This document shows positions 6,517 to 9,071 of a stretch of 9,071 bases of DNA, one piece after another (positions within the stretch are counted from its first letter, which is position 1; the number at the start of each line of letters is the position of its first letter). Source of the stretch: an uncultured Taibaiella sp. GTDB lineage: Bacteria > Bacteroidota > Bacteroidia > Chitinophagales > Chitinophagaceae. The position numbers were made by a program, and so were the translations under genes. The notes beneath the pieces were generated by a model. That model did not search any database. It saw only the letters and a list, made by a program, of their open reading frames with translations, and was not told the DNA's origin. The stretch covers positions 1 through 9,071 of the forward strand of contig CAMPJV010000087.1 of NCBI GenBank assembly GCA_946886975.1. The letters run 5' to 3'.

Positions 6517-8277
6517 ATGAGCCACATCCGTACAAGCTTATTCAGTTTCTTATTTCTATTTATTTTTTATGGAGTGTCTGCTCAGACCTGGACCCCGTTG
6601 GGTTCCGGCGTTGGCGGCGGCACTAACAGCGACGTAACTGCGCTCACCGTGTTTAACAGTGACCTTTACGCTGCTGGTTTCTTTACCACAGCTGGTGGAA
6701 ATCCTGCTTCGCGAATAGCCAAATGGGACGGTACTGCCTGGTCCGCAGTAGGTAGCACGGGTAGTTTTTTCCCTCCGAGCTCGCTAACAGTTTACAACAG
6801 CGAGTTGTACGCCGGGTATTATACAAATATGATCTATAAATGGAACGGGACTTCATGGGCAACCCTGACTGCTGGTGGTGCACTGCCGGTACATTCAATG
6901 ATCGTACACAACTCTGAATTGTGGGTCGGAGGAGACAACCAGATAAACCGTTATAATGGCACATCCTGGGCTACACCAATAGCGCTTGGAAGCGGTGGTG
7001 CCCATGTTTCCGCCTTTGCAATTTTTAATGGTGAACTATATGCAGCTGGTAACTTCGCGACAATTGGTGGTGTGAGCGCAAGCAGCATAGCTAAATGGAA
7101 CGGAACAACATGGACTGCGTTGGGAACTGGCATTAGCGGGGTCGGCATTGTGAAAGTATCTACCATGACTGTCTACAATAATGAACTTTACATAGGTGGT
7201 AGCTTCACCACAGCGGGAGGAGTTTCAACAACCAACATAGCAAAATGGGATGGAACAGCATGGTCGGCAGTGGGAGCCGGGGGCGGATTAAACTTGCCCG
7301 TGTCAGCGTTGCAGGTGCACAATGGAAATCTTTATATCGGTGGCTCCTTTAACTATGCTCCACCATACAATGTCCAGAACATGGCAATATGGAATGGCAC
7401 GGCCTGGTTACCGTTTGGACCAGGCACCGACGCCACCGTCCGCGCACTCACCGAATTTAATGGGCAATTGATAGCGGGCGGCAGCTTTGTAAATGCCAAC
7501 AATAGCCCAGTTAATAACATTGCCGCGTTCACTCAGTGTACTGTTCCCCCGCCGGCTCCTGGTCCGATGACGGGAAAGGACACAACGTGCTCTGGTGGCA
7601 ACCAGACATACAGCGTGCCACCGATCTTTGGCATGTCGTATACGTGGACATTGCCATCTAGCTGGACTAGTGCGGGGAGCACAAGTAACTCCATATCTGC
7701 TGGCCCTAAGTCTGGAACAGGTACAGTATCCGTATCTGCAATCAATGCATGTGGATCAAGCCCCATAGTGAGTAAAACAGTATTAGTGTATCAAAGTCCG
7801 ATGGCCAATATTAACGTGACTGGGAACACTCTTTCAACGGCGCCAGGCATGGCCAGCTACCAATGGTATTTGAATGGGAACCTTATTCCCGGCGCTACTG
7901 CTTCAAGCTACACTGCAACTCAGTCTGGCAGCTATTATGTGATCGTTACGAGCAACAATGGCTGCAAGGACCAATCGCAATCAAAAGCTTTCACATTGGT
8001 AGGTGTTGACGATGTTTCTTCGAGCACAAGCGTTCGTATATTTCCAAATCCACACAATGGTGTGTTTACCATCCAGTTTCCCTCGAACCAGCACAACGGC
8101 AGGACAACTATCGAAGTGAGGGATATATCCGGCAAACTTGTGTACCAGGAAAGTCTTACTGCATCAGCACCTACAGTTGAAAGGACTATAGATCTAACTC
8201 GTCTTTCTTCAGGTGTTTACTCTCTTCGGATTGTGTCTGACGCGACCATCTCTGTTCATTCTGTGATCAGGAAATAG
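6517..8277 (+). CDS. Secreted beta-propeller protein with Ig/PKD-like domains and T9SS type A sorting domain
   Basis: Exported surface or secreted protein of 586 residues; the binding partner is unknown. A signal peptide spans 1-23 (ending VSAQ). Seven related repeats follow at about 41-80, 89-119, 127-160, 166-205, 216-255, 264-303 and 310-340. Their pattern is N-x-ELY-x-GG-x-F...GG...IAKWNGTxWxxLG, reminiscent of kelch/Rax2-type propellers. Repeat 7 lacks the final W-x-x-LG strand, and TWTPLGSG (24-31) right after the signal peptide can supply it, closing a seven-bladed ring. Repeats 2 and 3 are shortened. A PKD/Ig-like module occupies about 345-425 and a second Ig-like module, with QWYLNG and GSYYVIVTSNNGC, about 430-495. 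The sorting domain is 505-586, with PNP at 510-512, DISGKLVYQ, LSSGVYSLRI and a basic end. T9SS therefore exports it across the outer membrane. A diverged paralogue begins at 8721. Confidence 0.92.
   Translation: MSHIRTSLFSFLFLFIFYGVSAQTWTPLGSGVGGGTNSDVTALTVFNSDLYAAGFFTTAGGNPASRIAKWDGTAWSAVGSTGSFFPPSSLTVYNSELYAGYYTNMIYKWNGTSWATLTAGGALPVHSMIVHNSELWVGGDNQINRYNGTSWATPIALGSGGAHVSAFAIFNGELYAAGNFATIGGVSASSIAKWNGTTWTALGTGISGVGIVKVSTMTVYNNELYIGGSFTTAGGVSTTNIAKWDGTAWSAVGAGGGLNLPVSALQVHNGNLYIGGSFNYAPPYNVQNMAIWNGTAWLPFGPGTDATVRALTEFNGQLIAGGSFVNANNSPVNNIAAFTQCTVPPPAPGPMTGKDTTCSGGNQTYSVPPIFGMSYTWTLPSSWTSAGSTSNSISAGPKSGTGTVSVSAINACGSSPIVSKTVLVYQSPMANINVTGNTLSTAPGMASYQWYLNGNLIPGATASSYTATQSGSYYVIVTSNNGCKDQSQSKAFTLVGVDDVSSSTSVRIFPNPHNGVFTIQFPSNQHNGRTTIEVRDISGKLVYQESLTASAPTVERTIDLTRLSSGVYSLRIVSDATISVHSVIRK
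6637..7536 (+). repeat. Seven propeller-blade repeats within the secreted protein
   Basis: Repeat units lie near 6637-6756, 6781-6873, 6895-6996, 7012-7131, 7162-7281, 7306-7425 and 7444-7536. The best conserved DNA piece encodes IAKWNGTxW, for example around 7087-7116 and 7237-7263. The copies differ at many third positions, so they are old duplications rather than a recently expanded array. The same unit recurs in the paralogue at 8829-8948. Confidence 0.75.
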
Positions 8278-8300
8278 GGGTTTAGTTCCCCATCTCATAG

Positions 8301-8334
8301 AAATACGCGAGCCATCCGGTTCGCGTATTTTTTT
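8301..8334 (+). terminator. Strong Rho-independent terminator after the propeller gene
   Basis: AAATACGCGA (8301-8310) and TCGCGTATTT (8321-8330) pair perfectly. The stem can continue inward through GCC/GGT to leave an ATCC loop, about 13 pairs in all. The T run extends to 8334. It starts 23 nt after the stop codon. Its T-tract overlaps the candidate -33 box of the next gene. Confidence 0.9.
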
Positions 8335-8362
8335 GAGTAAGTAATTATGGAAGATAGATATG
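8332..8362 (+). promoter_or_regulatory. Promoter of the acyl-CoA-binding protein gene (TTTG-N19-TAGATATG)
   Basis: TTTG at 8332-8335 is a perfect -33 box. TAGATATG at 8355-8362 matches TAnnTTTG at five of six fixed positions, and the 19-nt spacer is right for this phylum. If real, transcription starts near 8368, after the ATG at 8360, so translation must begin at the ATG at 8384. Confidence 0.45.
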
Positions 8363-8383
8363 TCAATCGTAAGACTCACCAAT

Positions 8384-8641
8384 ATGCAACTGGAAGAACA
8401 ATTCAAAAAAGCTGAAGCCGATGTTATGAACCTCAGTCGCAGACCGGACAATGAAACGTTACTGCGTCTTTATGGCTACCATAAACAGGCGACGAAAGGA
8501 GATGCTCCTGCTGAAGGTCCGACCAATATTTTTGACTTTGTAGGCAAAGCGAAATATGAAGCGTGGAGCAGACAACGAGGAAGAAGCCGGTTTGAGTGCA
8601 TTCAGGACTATGTCAATCTGGTAGAAGAGTTAAAAAAATAG
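8384..8641 (+). CDS. Acyl-CoA-binding protein (ACBP family)
   Basis: Small cytosolic four-helix carrier that binds medium- and long-chain acyl-CoA esters and buffers them for lipid metabolism. From this start it has 85 residues, matching the family's usual 85-90. Numbered from here, Y30 and K34 lie in the signature LYGYHKQATKGD. K57 in GKAKYEAW and Y76 near the end complete the known ligand-contact set; the residue after K57 is Tyr where animal proteins have Trp. An in-frame ATG at 8360 would add eight residues (MSIVRLTN) and has GGAAG six bases upstream, so an automatic caller may prefer it. I chose 8384 because it aligns with the N-terminus of animal ACBP and because a good promoter covers 8360. 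Family assignment is firm; the start is less so. It is short of any terminator at its 3' end. Confidence 0.92.
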   Translation: MQLEEQFKKAEADVMNLSRRPDNETLLRLYGYHKQATKGDAPAEGPTNIFDFVGKAKYEAWSRQRGRSRFECIQDYVNLVEELKK

Positions 8642-8685
8642 ACGAAGTTGACATATGACTGTATCGACTGTCCCGTAAAATGTCT

Positions 8686-8693
8686 TACCTTGA
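8686..8693 (+). promoter_or_regulatory. -7 promoter box (TACCTTGA) of the second propeller gene
   Basis: TACCTTGA resembles the TATCTTGA box of the first propeller gene, with the same departure from TAnnTTTG. No clear -33 box is seen 19-21 nt upstream. It abuts the upstream in-frame ATG at 8694, which argues that translation starts at 8721 instead, giving a leader of about 20 nt like that of the paralogue. Confidence 0.4.
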
Positions 8694-8720
8694 ATGAGAA
8701 CACTATTTTTTTCATGTCCT

Positions 8721-9065
8721 ATGCAGCCAGCCCGCTATTTTGTTGCCGTACTGCTTCTTGTGAGTTCTTACTCCATGTTCGCACAAACCTGGTCACCATT
8801 AGGCGCAGGAGTGAATGACCAGGTAAATGCACTTAAGGTCTTTAATGGCGAGTTATACGCTGGCGGAAAGTTCACTCAGGCCGGAGGGAATGCGGCAAGT
8901 CATGTAGCTAAATGGAATGGCACATCATGGACAGCATTAGGAGCTGGAATGCCCTTCGAAGCGTACTCACTCACGGTCTACAATAACCAGCTCTATGCAT
9001 CTTACTACGATGTATATATCGCAAAGCAGTCCCTTTGGCGGCCTGCAGGTTACGTCGATGATTGA
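8721..9065 (+). CDS. Second secreted beta-propeller protein, frame broken near the window end
   Basis: N-terminal part of a paralogue of the 586-aa propeller protein. From the ATG at 8721 it has a clean signal peptide (1-21, MFAQ). TWSPLGAG (23-30) is the strand that would close the ring. Blade 1 (37-76) contains NGELYAGGKFTQAGG and VAKWNGTSW, and blade 2 starts with SLTVYNNQLYASYY (83-96). An in-frame ATG at 8694 would add nine residues before the signal peptide but sits on the -7 box. After YIAK (99-102) the similarity stops, and a TGA follows at 9063-9065. One frame over, 9028-9071 is open and reads SPFGGLQVTSMIEY, matching blade 3 of the paralogue (PVHSMIV). So an indel near 9012-9027 breaks the frame. 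It is either a true pseudogene or a sequencing or assembly error; the remainder lies beyond the window. Confidence 0.7.
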   Translation: MQPARYFVAVLLLVSSYSMFAQTWSPLGAGVNDQVNALKVFNGELYAGGKFTQAGGNAASHVAKWNGTSWTALGAGMPFEAYSLTVYNNQLYASYYDVYIAKQSLWRPAGYVDD

Positions 9066-9071
9066 ATACAA

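Noticed and set aside
6637..7536. Regular repeats considered as a CRISPR-like or variable repeat array
   Set aside because: The units are in-frame protein repeats of about 90-150 nt with diverged DNA, not identical repeats with unique spacers.
8360..8383. Upstream ATG of the acyl-CoA-binding protein gene
   Set aside because: It overlaps the candidate -7 box and adds residues not matched in the family, though a GGAAG six bases ahead keeps it possible.

Overview
The window looks like chromosome of a member of the Bacteroidota, probably near Chitinophagaceae or another Sphingobacteriia/Chitinophagia-like lineage. This rests on protein families and promoter style, not on any rRNA. It encodes a type IX secretion (T9SS) type A sorting domain, a phosphate-selective porin O/P-like protein, a large periplasmic/outer-membrane M1 peptidase, signal peptides ending in the typical A-Q, and several TAnnTTTG -7 boxes with almost no Shine-Dalgarno signal.

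Layout, left to right. Positions 1-150 are a non-coding leader with overlapping inverted repeats and a perfect -7 box. It precedes a 65-aa orphan protein (151-348) that resembles a T9SS C-terminal sorting domain without cargo, followed by a terminator. A membrane-anchored M23 endopeptidase (458-1384, +) comes next. It converges on a long minus-strand gene (1443-4703) encoding an M1 metallopeptidase with what appears to be an Omp85-type beta-barrel fused at its C-terminus. A G+C-rich hairpin lies between the two stops. Upstream of the M1 gene, on the same strand and possibly cotranscribed, is a porin O/P gene (4859-6181) with a GTG start. The 335-bp gap at 6182-6516 holds divergent promoters. 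Rightward lie a secreted seven-bladed beta-propeller protein with Ig/PKD-like domains and a T9SS sorting domain (6517-8277), a strong terminator, an acyl-CoA-binding protein (8384-8641), and the first part of a second propeller protein (8721 onward) whose frame is broken just before the window ends.

How the genes fit together. Most products act in the envelope: cell-wall hydrolysis (M23), surface or outer-membrane peptide hydrolysis (M1-barrel), outer-membrane diffusion (porin) and T9SS-exported surface proteins (propellers). The porin/M1 pair could couple extracellular or periplasmic peptide breakdown with outer-membrane passage, but that is inference. The acyl-CoA-binding protein is a cytosolic lipid-metabolism gene sitting between two paralogous propeller genes.

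Most notable are the M1-Omp85 fusion, the orphan sorting-domain protein, the broken second propeller gene, and a terminator T-tract that appears to double as the -33 element of the next gene. Nothing here is a CRISPR array, IS element, tRNA or rRNA.
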